Shown one piece after another: positions 15,545 to 22,909 of a DNA stretch of 23,653 nt; position 1 is the first letter of the stretch, and every line of letters begins with the position of its first letter. The stretch is from positions 1 to 23,653 of the forward strand of contig DATKZS010000122.1 of the NCBI GenBank assembly GCA_035527835.1, read 5' to 3'. The notes below the pieces were generated by a model. It made no database searches and was not told the DNA's origin. It saw only the letters and a program-made list of their open reading frames with translations. The position numbers and the translations under genes were made by a program. This DNA comes from DATKZS01 sp035527835 [NCBI: bacterium] (GTDB lineage: Bacteria; RBG-13-61-14).

Positions 15545-15732
15545 AGGGCGATTTCTTTAATATCGTACTGGTCGGGAACGTCGTCCATGACCATGAGCAT
15601 GTATGCGTCCTTGAGGTTCTCCTCCAATTCCTCGAAGGTCTCGCCCTGCGTCATGATCTCGGGATGCTCCAGGAGCTTTCCGACCCAGAACTTCTCTCCC
15701 TTCCTGTAAATCATGGTCAATGTTTTATGCAT
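15541..15732 (-). CDS. hicB: HicB-like antitoxin
   Basis: This short 63-residue HicB-type protein starts at 15732 with GAAAGGA 7-8 nt upstream. It has the partial RNase-H-like HicB fold pattern, from M-I-Y-R-K-G-E-K-F-W-V-G through P-E-I-M-T-Q-G-E-T-F-E-E-L-E-E-N-L-K-D-A. There is no C-terminal DNA-binding extension, as in the short HicB subgroup. It is encoded upstream of hicA with a 4-nt overlap, the reverse of the commonest order. With hicA interrupted it may now be an orphan. Confidence 0.85.
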   Translation of the reverse strand: MHKTLTMIYRKGEKFWVGKLLEHPEIMTQGETFEELEENLKDAYMLMVMDDVPDQYDIKEIAL

Positions 15733-15764
15733 CTGCTCGTCCTTTCAGAATACGTTGCAAATTG

Positions 15765-15794
15765 ATTATACCATCTAATGTAGATTCATCTCAT
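15765..15794 (-). promoter_or_regulatory. hicBA promoter with internal palindrome
   Basis: On the minus strand a perfect TATAAT (15770-15765) has an extended -10 TG, and ATGAGA (15794-15789) lies 18 nt upstream. Between the boxes is the palindrome ATCTA-ATG-TAGAT (15773-15785), a possible operator. The region overlaps the stop codon of the C39-like peptidase gene. Confidence 0.55.
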
Positions 15795-16439
15795 GCGCCT
15801 GTCAAACACCAGGAGGTCGGCGGGCATTTTGAGAATTCCGCGTTTCACCTTGACGCTGGGCATGTCTTCGGGGAGGGGGTCCCAGGCGGCGAGGCGCCGG
15901 AAGCGGTCGAAGTCGAGGGGGTGGATCGTGCCGAAGGGGTTGGCGATGGTGAACTCGCGGCGGGCCTCGTCAAAGCCGATGATGACGGAGTAGTGTCCGA
16001 CCGCGGTGCCGGGCTTGAAGGCGTTCTCGGTGAGCCAGGTGAAGATGACGGGGAGCTTCCGGGAGATGGACGAGAAGATGACGTCATTGGTGGCGGCCTT
16101 GCCGATCTTGTCGCGGGCGCGAAGCCCGGTGGAGAGTTTTTTGAGGTAATGATTGGCGGCGAGGTGCATGCCAAAGGGCGAGGTGCCGGTGAGGCTCAGG
16201 GTGCCCATGGCGCGGGCGATTTCCTTTTCGGGCAGCGGATGGCCCAGGAATTCGAGGGCCATGCGCAGCGACGCGGGCCCGCAGGTGTAGGGCGTCTCCT
16301 GCTTGTGGAGCGGGAATGGGTCGAGGACAGCGGCGATCTCCCGGGCCTGAAGCGGCCAGGCATGGGCGGACAGGGCGGCGGCGGCTGATGACATTGCCGT
16401 CAAAAAATTGCGCCGGCCGATTTGCATTTGCATGGACAT
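15786..16439 (-). CDS. Tat-exported C39-like cysteine peptidase
   Basis: This encodes about 217 residues. The start at 16439 has GGAGG 9 nt upstream and opens with a twin-arginine leader (G-R-R-N-F-L, then a hydrophobic Ala-rich run). The C39-like papain fold shows Gln47, catalytic Cys53 in Y-T-C-G-P-A-S-L-R-M, His149 in V-G-H-Y-S-V-I-I-G and N-P-F-G at 167-170. Members include bacteriocin-leader peptidases, but stand-alone exported forms are poorly understood and may process cell-wall or peptide substrates. It is codirectional with the fucosidase gene, with a palindromic repeat in the gap. Confidence 0.85.
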   Translation of the reverse strand: MSMQMQIGRRNFLTAMSSAAAALSAHAWPLQAREIAAVLDPFPLHKQETPYTCGPASLRMALEFLGHPLPEKEIARAMGTLSLTGTSPFGMHLAANHYLKKLSTGLRARDKIGKAATNDVIFSSISRKLPVIFTWLTENAFKPGTAVGHYSVIIGFDEARREFTIANPFGTIHPLDFDRFRRLAAWDPLPEDMPSVKVKRGILKMPADLLVFDRRMR

Positions 16440-16498
16440 TGTTCTTTGCCTCCTTAAAATCAACCGAACACTGAACCCTAAAAGGCAGCATCCATATT

Positions 16499-16572
16499 AC
16501 CGCAGAGGCGCAGAGAACGCGGAGAATTAATTATAAATAAATTTGCTCTGCGTCCTCTGCGCCTCCGCGGTT
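16499..16572. repeat. GCAGAG/CTCTGC palindromic repeat
   Basis: Arms 16499-16526 (ACCGCAGAGGCGCAGAG...) and 16546-16572 (CTCTGCGTCCTCTGCG...CCGCGGTT) are inverted around an AT-rich loop. The right arm matches window positions 25-51 at 25 of 27 bases. It lies between the fucosidase stop and the C39-like gene start. Confidence 0.75.
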
Positions 16573-16622
16573 ATTTTAACTCTGCCCATGAGGAAGCGGT
16601 AATGAAAGCGGCGTCGTGCCGC

Positions 16623-16646
16623 GACTCGACTGAGCTCGTCGAAGTC
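16623..16646. repeat. Short palindrome GACTCGAC / GTCGAAGTC
   Basis: This 24-nt imperfect palindrome, centred on TGAGCTC, lies 20 nt past the fucosidase stop. It may be an RNA 3' hairpin or a small dispersed repeat; there is no T tract. Confidence 0.4.
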
Positions 16647-16666
16647 CGCACTCCAAGGCGTTCCGC

Positions 16667-17986
16667 TCATAGCTCCAGCGCCACCACTGACGCCACCGGG
16701 TCGGGCGCTTTGGCCGGGAGCTTGATGGTTAGGCCGGCGGCGGAGTCGGTGAGGGAGAGCGCGGCGGATGATGGGTCGGCGAGCAGATGGGCTTTTTTAA
16801 TGGGTTGATTTATTCCGGCGACCATGAGCTCCTCACCCGGCCAGTCGAAGACGTGGAGAAAGATGCGGCCGGGCTTTTGGGTGGTTCGTCCCCATTTGAG
16901 GTCATGGAGCGGGCCGGCGGTGGTGCCGTAGATGCTGTCGCCGTTGACCTGAAGCCATTGGCCCATGGCGGCGAGCCGCTCGATGGAAGGCTCGGGGATG
17001 ACGCCCTCGGCGGTGGGGCCGACGTTAAGGAGGAAGTTGCCGCCCTTGCCGGCGATGTCAATGAGGTTGCGGACGAGGTCGGAGGCGGGCTTCCAGTTGT
17101 CGTCGTATTGCTTGTAGCCCCAGGTGTCGTTCATGGTCATGCAGGTTTCCCAGTCGCGCGCGGGCGGCTTCTTCGGGATGAATTGCTCGGGCGTGTCGTA
17201 ATCGCCCCACCGGTCTTGCGGGGCCAGGGCGGAGATGCCGGGCAGCGCCGCCAGCGGCGAGCGCTTGCCCACGCGGTTGTTGATGATGATCGCGGGCTGG
17301 AGCTTGCGGGTCAGCGCTTCGAGCTCGGTGGCGCGGCTTTTGTTCCACTGCCGGATCCAGTCGCCGTCGTAGAACAGCGAACAGATGGGGCCGTAGTTGG
17401 TGAGCAGCTCCGTGACCTGGCCCTCCATATAGGCCATGTACTTGTTGAAGTCGCGGTCCTGGTCCGGGTGGTGCCAATCGAGGATGGAGTGGTACAGGCC
17501 GAAGCGCACGCCCTCGTCGCGGCAGGCTTGGGAAAGCTCGCGGATCACGTCGCGCTTGAAGGGAGTGGCGTCCATGATGTCCCAGGTGGTGAGCTTGGAG
17601 TCGAACATGCAGAAGCCGTCGTGGTGCTTTGAGGTGATGACCATGTACTTCATGCCGGCGTTTTTGGCGATTCGCGCCCATTCGCGCGCGTCGAATTTGA
17701 CCGGGTTGAACTCAGGCGCCAGCGTCTCGTACTCCTTCACCGGGATGCGCGCGGTGTGCATGATCCACTCGCCGATGCTGGGCACCCTTTTGCCTTTCCA
17801 CACGCCGGCGGCCACGGCATACACGCCCCAGTGAATGAACATCCCGAACCGGGCCTCCCGCCACCAGCTCAAGCGCCGGTCACGCTGCTCGTTACTCTCG
17901 CCGGGAATCTCCGCGAACAAATCCCCTGGCAAGGCCATGAGGGAAAGGCCCGCGCCCATACTTCCGATAAAACCTCTCCGATCCAT
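16667..17986 (-). CDS. Tat-exported alpha-L-fucosidase (GH29)
   Basis: This encodes about 439 residues. The ATG at 17986 (MDRRGFIG) is preferred because AGGAGG lies 8 nt upstream; the ATG at 17992 is only 2 nt from it. A twin-arginine leader (D-R-R-G-F-I) opens the protein. GH29 landmarks are R-F-G-M-F-I-H-W-G-V-Y at 46-56, T-S-K-H-H-D-G-F at 118-125 and the nucleophile Asp207 in L-F-Y-D-G-D. A C-terminal beta-sandwich follows from about residue 350. It removes alpha-L-fucose from glycans in the periplasm or outside. The acid/base residue varies within GH29 and was not assigned. The C-terminal part has a degraded homologous copy just upstream (18076-18266). Confidence 0.93.
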   Translation of the reverse strand: MDRRGFIGSMGAGLSLMALPGDLFAEIPGESNEQRDRRLSWWREARFGMFIHWGVYAVAAGVWKGKRVPSIGEWIMHTARIPVKEYETLAPEFNPVKFDAREWARIAKNAGMKYMVITSKHHDGFCMFDSKLTTWDIMDATPFKRDVIRELSQACRDEGVRFGLYHSILDWHHPDQDRDFNKYMAYMEGQVTELLTNYGPICSLFYDGDWIRQWNKSRATELEALTRKLQPAIIINNRVGKRSPLAALPGISALAPQDRWGDYDTPEQFIPKKPPARDWETCMTMNDTWGYKQYDDNWKPASDLVRNLIDIAGKGGNFLLNVGPTAEGVIPEPSIERLAAMGQWLQVNGDSIYGTTAGPLHDLKWGRTTQKPGRIFLHVFDWPGEELMVAGINQPIKKAHLLADPSSAALSLTDSAAGLTIKLPAKAPDPVASVVALEL

Positions 17987-18075
17987 TTTCATTACCTCCT
18001 TGAAACCGCCCGCAACATCATATACCAGCAAAGCGGCTTTTGCGATTTCCGATGAGCCCCGTCTTGAAGCCGCCA

Positions 18076-18266
18076 TGCCTCGAATGCCACCACCGTTGCC
18101 GCGAGGTCGGGGCCGTTGGGGGGAGGTTGATGGCGAGGTCGGAAGTGGAGGATGAGAAAAGGAGCGGGGAGGATGGATCCGAGAGGTGGAGGGCATTATT
18201 AATGGGCTGGGTGATGCCGGCGATTGTGATCTCCTGGCCCGGCCAGTCGAGGATATGGAGGAAGCG
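18076..18266 (-). pseudogene. Relic of a second GH29 fucosidase (C-terminal fragment)
   Basis: On the minus strand the reading RFLHILDWPGQEITIAG, then QPINNA and DPSS, aligns with the end of the neighbouring fucosidase (FLHVFDWPGEELMVAG, QPIKKA, DPSS) at about half of 62 positions. Near the end one base is missing: the ending V-V-A-F-E-A resumes in another frame after T-A-P and has lost its stop. A TGA stops the same frame ten codons upstream of the Arg-Phe-Leu-His segment, and the catalytic part is absent. It sits 90 nt upstream of the complete gene, in the same orientation, so it is probably what remains of a tandem paralogue or a divergent duplicate. Confidence 0.75.
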
Positions 18267-18336
18267 AAGGCCAGATACTTTTCAGGCGGCCCTCTGTCGG
18301 GAGGGGATTTTCGCCGGATGGGTGGTGTTGCCGGCC

Positions 18337-18366
18337 TTGACAGCCCTGCTCAAGCTTGTCTACAAT
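18337..18366 (+). promoter_or_regulatory. Near-consensus sigma-70 promoter
   Basis: TTGACA (18337-18342, perfect) and TACAAT (18361-18366, 5 of 6) are separated by 18 nt. The inferred transcript would start near 18373, about 86 nt upstream of the GT-C-like ATG at 18459. It lies beside the fucosidase relic. Confidence 0.6.
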
Positions 18367-18458
18367 ACCAATCATTCCGGCATGGGGAGCGCCTTCCCAA
18401 GGGTCAGTCCTCGGCGGAGGATCTCGGAACCGCGAGGCGATCGGGTGGCCAATCATTG

Positions 18459-20000
18459 ATGGAGCCAGTTACGAAAAAGGGCATACCGGCCTGGAGCTTG
18501 TGGGCGGTCGGGTGTGTTTTGGTGCTGTTTCGCATTCCGTATTATTTCACCGGCCACGTGCAGGAGGATGCGTTCATCACCTTCCGTTGCGCGCTCAATC
18601 TGGCCCGGACCGGCATCTATGGTTATAACGCCGGGGAAAAGGTAAGCGGTTCCACCACCCACCTTTACGTGTTCTGGGTGGCCTTGCTCGATAAGATCGG
18701 AGGGGGATTTCATCTCCCGCTGGTGCTGGCGATCAACACCGCTTTTCTGGTGGTCGGGCTTTACCTTCTATCTGGTTTGCTGGCCCGGGACCAGGGGGAG
18801 CGCCTTTGGCTTTGGGTGCTGATCACGATCAGCCCCGCGGCCCTGCTCATCAGTTATTCCGGCATGGAGACCTCACTCCTGGTCCTGACGGTAGGCCTGG
18901 CCCTGACCGGGTATCAACGCCCCGCCAGCTTCACTTCCGCCGCCGCCGTGGCCCTGCTGCCCTGGATCCGGCCGGACGCCGTGGCCTTTGCCGGGATGAT
19001 CATCGTCCTTTTTACCATCAAGCAACGCCGCCTGGCCTGGCCCACGATCGCCGCGCTCGGCATCGGGACCGCCTCGCTAATCGCTTTCAACTTCCTTTAC
19101 TTCGGATCGGTTTTGAACCAGACCATCATCGCTAAGTCCATTTACTATAAGGTCACCAATCCCCTTTCATTGCTCCGCGCCTTCATGATTGTTTTCGGCA
19201 TAGAACATGATGTGATCGGTCTGTATAGCCCTCTCCGCACCAAGTTTTTAGCCCCTTTCAGCCTGTTCTTTCTGGTCGGGACGCTGGCGGGTTTCGCGGT
19301 CTTCCTGTTCCGGAGCAGGTCGGAGCCGGACCGGCTTCTTAAAGGTGGCTGGTTTGTTTCGGCGGCCATCCTGGTTCCGTCGGCCTATGCGGTGGGGCGG
19401 GTGATTTTTGCCTGGTATCTTTGGCCGAGCGAGCTATTGGGGTTTATGGTGGTCATCACCCTGGCCCTTGACCTCACTCTGGCGACGCGGAAGCATGTCC
19501 GGAGAATAATCTTGTTCGCGTTGATCGCGGCCCAACTTGCGCTTGCCGCCGGACAATGGGCCATATCCTTTAATACGGGCACCCAGGAATCGCGCTATCG
19601 GACCGACGTGGGCGAATACATCAAGACCATCGCCAGCCCCACGGACACCATGCTGCTGGAGCCGGCGGGTTATATTCCGTTTTACGCCGGGGTCCACACC
19701 TACGACGAGGTCGGACTCGCCACTCCGGCCGTGGTCACCGCCCTCCGCCAGTACGGGAAGAAATGGTGGGCTCCCTTCCTCCGCCAATACCGGCCGACCT
19801 TTCTGGTCGTGCGCCATGACGTCATGGACCAGAGCAATCCCTGCGGGCTGTCGCCGGAGGATTGGGCCTGGTTCGACGGGCATTATCGGCTGATTAAAAT
19901 TTTCCGCTACCGCCCCGAGGACTTTTTCCACAATCCCTGGGCCTTGAAAATTCTCCGCCTCGGATCACACTGCGACTACTATCTTTATCGGCTCCGATAA
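18459..20000 (+). CDS. Polytopic GT-C glycosyltransferase-like membrane protein
   Basis: This encodes about 513 residues starting at the ATG at 18459. Extension to 18186 would read through the fucosidase relic antisense and is rejected. The first loop after helix 1 has the GT-C acidic motif V-Q-E-D-A-F-I-T-F-R, followed by N-A-G-E-K-V-S-G-S-T-T-H-L-Y, the pattern of ArnT/AftB-like transferases that use polyprenyl-phosphate sugars. About ten or more helices reach to about residue 370, with a soluble C-terminal region of ~140 residues. It likely adds a sugar to an envelope glycan on the outer face of the membrane; donor and acceptor are unknown. The ribosome site is weak. Confidence 0.75.
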   Translation: MEPVTKKGIPAWSLWAVGCVLVLFRIPYYFTGHVQEDAFITFRCALNLARTGIYGYNAGEKVSGSTTHLYVFWVALLDKIGGGFHLPLVLAINTAFLVVGLYLLSGLLARDQGERLWLWVLITISPAALLISYSGMETSLLVLTVGLALTGYQRPASFTSAAAVALLPWIRPDAVAFAGMIIVLFTIKQRRLAWPTIAALGIGTASLIAFNFLYFGSVLNQTIIAKSIYYKVTNPLSLLRAFMIVFGIEHDVIGLYSPLRTKFLAPFSLFFLVGTLAGFAVFLFRSRSEPDRLLKGGWFVSAAILVPSAYAVGRVIFAWYLWPSELLGFMVVITLALDLTLATRKHVRRIILFALIAAQLALAAGQWAISFNTGTQESRYRTDVGEYIKTIASPTDTMLLEPAGYIPFYAGVHTYDEVGLATPAVVTALRQYGKKWWAPFLRQYRPTFLVVRHDVMDQSNPCGLSPEDWAWFDGHYRLIKIFRYRPEDFFHNPWALKILRLGSHCDYYLYRLR

Positions 20001-20105
20001 TCAGCGCCGCCCCGCCCTCGCTCCGCACCTGGATCATCCGCCATCGCCGCACCTTGGTCCCTGAAAAATGGGATCGCTCTTGTCCCCAATAGGCCCAAAG
20101 AAAAA

Positions 20106-20235
20106 CGCCGAAGCCAAGACCGCCAAGGATCGCCAAGCAAATCCTCGTGTTTCTCTGCGCTGGGATGTAAAACAGCTTTATAGCTCTGGCCCCTACTTGC
20201 TTGGCGAACCAGCTGACTGGACCGCCAAGGAAGAA
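20106..20235. repeat. CGCCAAG repeat region between genes
   Basis: Units of CGCCAAG occur at 20106-20138, then an inverted CTTGCTTGGCGA (20196-20207) matches the reverse complement of 20130-20141 at 11 of 12 positions, then ACCGCCAAGGAAG follows at 20221. The units are the same as those of the palindrome at 14387-14532. The 590-nt gap 20001-20590 shows no credible gene otherwise. Confidence 0.55.
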
Positions 20236-20426
20236 TAATTTGCCCGGAAAGCGGATTGAGATAGAAATAAAGTCATGATCCTTGGCGCAATGGCGTTTTT
20301 ACGGTCCGCCTATCGGGGACGGAAATGATAAGATATCTCTCATAAAAGTGTCATGGCTGAGGCGGCAAACGATTCAGCACCGGGCGCGGCAACAACCCGC
20401 TTCCGTTATTATAAATTATTAAGCCT

Positions 20427-20516
20427 GACGGATGATAACGGATGGCACGGATCATTGTCCCGAAAACATGGTTCCGATCCGTGTCACCCATTCTATCCGT
20501 TTTCATCCGTGTAAAT
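20427..20516. repeat. ACGGAT/ATCCGT palindromic repeat
   Basis: Left arm 20427-20455 (ACGGATGATAACGGATGGCACGG) and right arm 20473-20516 (GATCCGTG...ATCCGTTTTCATCCGTG) are inverted and each contains three ATCCGT-type units. It lies 75 nt past the stop of the phosphatase-like gene. Confidence 0.7.
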
Positions 20517-20590
20517 TCTATAACCCCGCCTGAAGATGATCCACTCACGAATGCGGAGAACCATATCTTATTCAGGCCCGAGAATGGCGC

Positions 20591-21283
20591 TTATTTGTCC
20601 GGCGCCCACTTGTCAGAGTTCTTCTCCACGCACCATTTCTGGTCCTGGGAGCAGGGCTGGTTGTGGAGGTAGTCGTAAAGCGCCTTCACCTGCGGCCGGA
20701 GCACCGGGTCGAACAGCGGCATCAACATGCCGTTGTAGTCCATGACCGCGATGGCCTGATCCGCGGTGAGGCCCTGGTACTTCATCTGGTAATACGCCGC
20801 CGTCCGTCCGGCGCGGTGCGACCCGGTATGGCAGCGGAACAAAACGCCCACGTTGTCGGCCTTGGCCCGCGCGATCTGGGCGTCGAAGTAATCGAGGAAG
20901 CCGTCGGAGACTGCTTCGGCGTGGTTCTGCTCCACGGTATAAATTACCTGGATCTCCGGGCACACGCCCTCGGCCTGGTACTTGAGCTCGTGGTCCTTGG
21001 CCGTGCCGCTCATGTCAATCACACGCTTGATGTGATACACCGAGCACCACTTGGCGAACGTCTCCTTGTCGGGCGACCCGCTGCGCCAGACGCGGAAGGC
21101 CTGCTCCGGCTGGCCCGGCCCCACCGGCGGCCCGTCCACCTGGTGCAGGTTGTTGTCTGTCATGGTCCAGCCCGGGCCCTGCATCAACGCCGGGTCAACG
21201 CCCTTTTTGGGCGCGCACGAGATCGCGAACATGACGAGCAGCGCCGCGCCCAGATTGAGCCACATCTTTTTATTTATCCGCAT
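20591..21283 (-). CDS. Tyrosine/dual-specificity phosphatase-like lipoprotein
   Basis: This 230-residue protein starts at 21283 with GGAGGG 7 nt upstream. A short hydrophobic leader ends in A-I-S-C23, a plausible though not ideal lipobox. The early V-W-R-S-G-S-P-D-K-E-T-F segment and I-K-R-V-I-D-M-S-G strand are typical of compact dual-specificity phosphatases. The active-site loop C-x5-R is C151-H-T-G-S-H-R157, with A-G-R-T following, so the phosphatase nucleophile and phosphate-binding Arg are present. The extracytoplasmic location, if the leader is real, is unusual and suggests phosphate esters other than cytosolic phosphoproteins. It follows the CsgG-like gene after 120 nt. Confidence 0.8.
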   Translation of the reverse strand: MRINKKMWLNLGAALLVMFAISCAPKKGVDPALMQGPGWTMTDNNLHQVDGPPVGPGQPEQAFRVWRSGSPDKETFAKWCSVYHIKRVIDMSGTAKDHELKYQAEGVCPEIQVIYTVEQNHAEAVSDGFLDYFDAQIARAKADNVGVLFRCHTGSHRAGRTAAYYQMKYQGLTADQAIAVMDYNGMLMPLFDPVLRPQVKALYDYLHNQPCSQDQKWCVEKNSDKWAPDK

Positions 21284-21355
21284 CGGAGTCCCTCCTCTCA
21301 GATTTTTCGTGTTATGAGGCTATCGCTAATTTTTAACCGGTGCAACTTGCGTCAT

Positions 21356-21386
21356 CGGCGGCGCCCCCGCGGGCAGGGCGCCGCCG
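21356..21386. other. Strong 11-bp hairpin between csgG-like and phosphatase genes
   Basis: CGGCGGCGCCC (21356-21366) and its exact reverse complement (21376-21386) flank a 9-nt loop. There is no T tract on either strand, so attenuation, mRNA protection or a dispersed palindrome are all possible. It lies between the CsgG-like stop (21404) and the phosphatase start (21283) on the minus strand. Confidence 0.6.
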
Positions 21387-21403
21387 TGCCGATTGCTTAT
21401 CGT

Positions 21404-22318
21404 TTAGAGTTTCGCCGCGGCCGTTGCCAGCCGGGCCGGGAGCTGCTCCTTGGGGCAGTCGTAAACCTCGACCACGGTGTTCTCGACCTGACCGGTCTTG
21501 CAGTTCACGCGCTGGAGCGTGACCGAGTAGGCCGAGCCGATCTTCCCGATCTGGCCGGTCACCACCTGGGTCGCGCCCATGGCGTTGCCCACGCGCGCGG
21601 CCGTCTGCGGGTTGGCCAGGTCCGCCTTGGCGATGCGCAGTCGCTTGACGGTCTGGTTGACCTGGTTCTGGTCTATGATGGTGTACCTGCCGGTCGCGGC
21701 CAGGAGACCTCTCAGCGCCGAGCTCAGCACCAGCGTGTCATTCTCCGGCACGTTGATGGGACTGAGGTCCAGGACCGCGGTCAGCACCGCGCCCTGCGCC
21801 GCCGCGCCTCCGCCCTTGGGCGACACCCACTGCACCGTGATGTCGAAGTGGCCGAGGTCGTCATAACGCAGCGCGTCGAGCTCGTTCACGTGGAAGCTGA
21901 GGTGCCCGCCCTCGATCACCTCGAACGTCGCGTTCGAGCCGAGGCAGAAGGTCGGGCCGTCGCCCACCCGTCCCATGAGCTGCATGTACGTGCAGTTGTG
22001 CGTCATCTCCTTGAGCAGGTCCGTGCCCGCGCCGTCCGGGCCGCGCGACAGCCGTACGCCCGGATCAACCAGGCCCTGCGCCGATACCGTCACGATGTCG
22101 CCCTCTTTGAGGAAAACATCCGAGCCCACCCAGCCCCGGCTGGGGTTGTAATACACCTTCTTGACCAAAGGCTTCTGGCCCGTCGCCGTCATCTTGTCGT
22201 AAGGCACCATCCGCACCATCGGCGCCGATGACGCCATCACCAGGCCACCTAAAACCAGGCCCAAAAACATGGCCCCCATCCATCCGACCAACCTTGCCGC
22301 CTTGATTGACTTTCTCAT
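21404..22318 (-). CDS. Exported protein with LecA-like and CsgG/LpoB-like domains
   Basis: This encodes about 304 residues. The start at 22318 has AGGAGG with a ~10-nt spacer and a following hydrophobic leader (about 8-31). Residues ~55-165 resemble the PA-IL/LecA-like jelly roll (G-W-V-G-S-D-V-F-L-K-E-G-D, L-M-G-R-V-G-D, D-I-T-V-Q-W), which in LecA binds galactose with calcium. Residues ~176-300 resemble the CsgG/LpoB/TolB-N type alpha-beta domain (V-L-D-L-S, L-L-A-A-T-G-R-Y-T-I-I-D, M-G-A-T-Q-V-V-T-G-Q-I, V-N-C-K-T-G-Q-V-E-N). The combination suggests a periplasmic or outer-membrane sensor or scaffold. No lipobox is seen. Both domain calls come from pattern, not a search. Confidence 0.65.
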   Translation of the reverse strand: MRKSIKAARLVGWMGAMFLGLVLGGLVMASSAPMVRMVPYDKMTATGQKPLVKKVYYNPSRGWVGSDVFLKEGDIVTVSAQGLVDPGVRLSRGPDGAGTDLLKEMTHNCTYMQLMGRVGDGPTFCLGSNATFEVIEGGHLSFHVNELDALRYDDLGHFDITVQWVSPKGGGAAAQGAVLTAVLDLSPINVPENDTLVLSSALRGLLAATGRYTIIDQNQVNQTVKRLRIAKADLANPQTAARVGNAMGATQVVTGQIGKIGSAYSVTLQRVNCKTGQVENTVVEVYDCPKEQLPARLATAAAKL

Positions 22319-22831
22319 GACTCTTTCCTCCTTTTTTCTGGCATTGTTTTTACGCGCATTAATTTTTTGCTCCCGGAGCACTACTGCCCGCCTTATGAAG
22401 CAATGCCAGTGCCAACGAGGACCGCTGAGCCGCGACTCGCACGTAACTCGATATTCTGCTTGGCTTATTATTATCCAAGCTGAATTCCGGCCGACCTCGG
22501 AAAAACCGGTCTGGAAATGTTTTATTGCGCCAGGCTTGAAAATCCAAGGAATAAATTAATGCGGGAAAAACTCGGGAACTGCCCCGGCAAATCATACAGG
22601 GCCGCGCGCGCTTCAAACCATAACCCCCAAAATGCAACCACGATTTTTTCTCTAATGGACCCTTTGCCGGCCTAGACTTAAGGCCACAGAAGCCTTTCCC
22701 GGAAATTTTTTCGCTCTTGCCGGGACCGCTTTTCATAAATAACCGTATGTTGCGCGCGCGCCCTTCCATTTTGGATGCCCCAAATAGGCCCTCCGTGGCC
22801 CGGATGCTGGACCAGCCGCGTCCGCCCCTCC

Positions 22832-22909
22832 GGCCACCCATGTCCGAACTTTGGGCCACCTGTGTCCGAACTTCAGGCCACCCGCGCCCGAATTTCAGGC
22901 CACAAGAAA
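22832..22909. repeat. 22-nt tandem repeat, three units plus a partial
   Basis: Units start at 22832, 22854 and 22876, each exactly 22 nt and beginning GGCCACC, followed by a TGTCCGAACTT-like core. A fourth partial unit begins at 22898 (GGCCACAAGAAA). The units diverge from each other by a few bases. They are contiguous, with no spacers, so this is not a CRISPR. They could be protein-binding iterons or transposase sites of a lost element. Confidence 0.7.

Noticed and set aside
17987-18196. N-terminal extension of the fucosidase up to 18196
   Set aside because: The extra residues are low-complexity and run into the fucosidase relic; the ATG at 17986 has AGGAGG at ideal spacing and a Tat leader.
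18186-18458. N-terminal extension of the GT-C-like protein from 18186
   Set aside because: It would be antisense to the relic and would lie upstream of the best promoter (18337-18366).
20443-20458. Sigma-54-type promoter (TGGCAC...)
   Set aside because: The TTGC box is not at the right spacing, and the TGGCAC is part of the ACGGAT palindromic repeat.
20663-22231. Long plus-strand open frame (522 codons) opposite the phosphatase and CsgG-like genes
   Set aside because: Arg/His/Val-rich low-complexity content spanning two genes with clear motifs, signal leaders and ribosome sites on the other strand.
22832-22909. CRISPR array
   Set aside because: Units are contiguous with no unique spacers and only three and a half copies; no cas genes are near.
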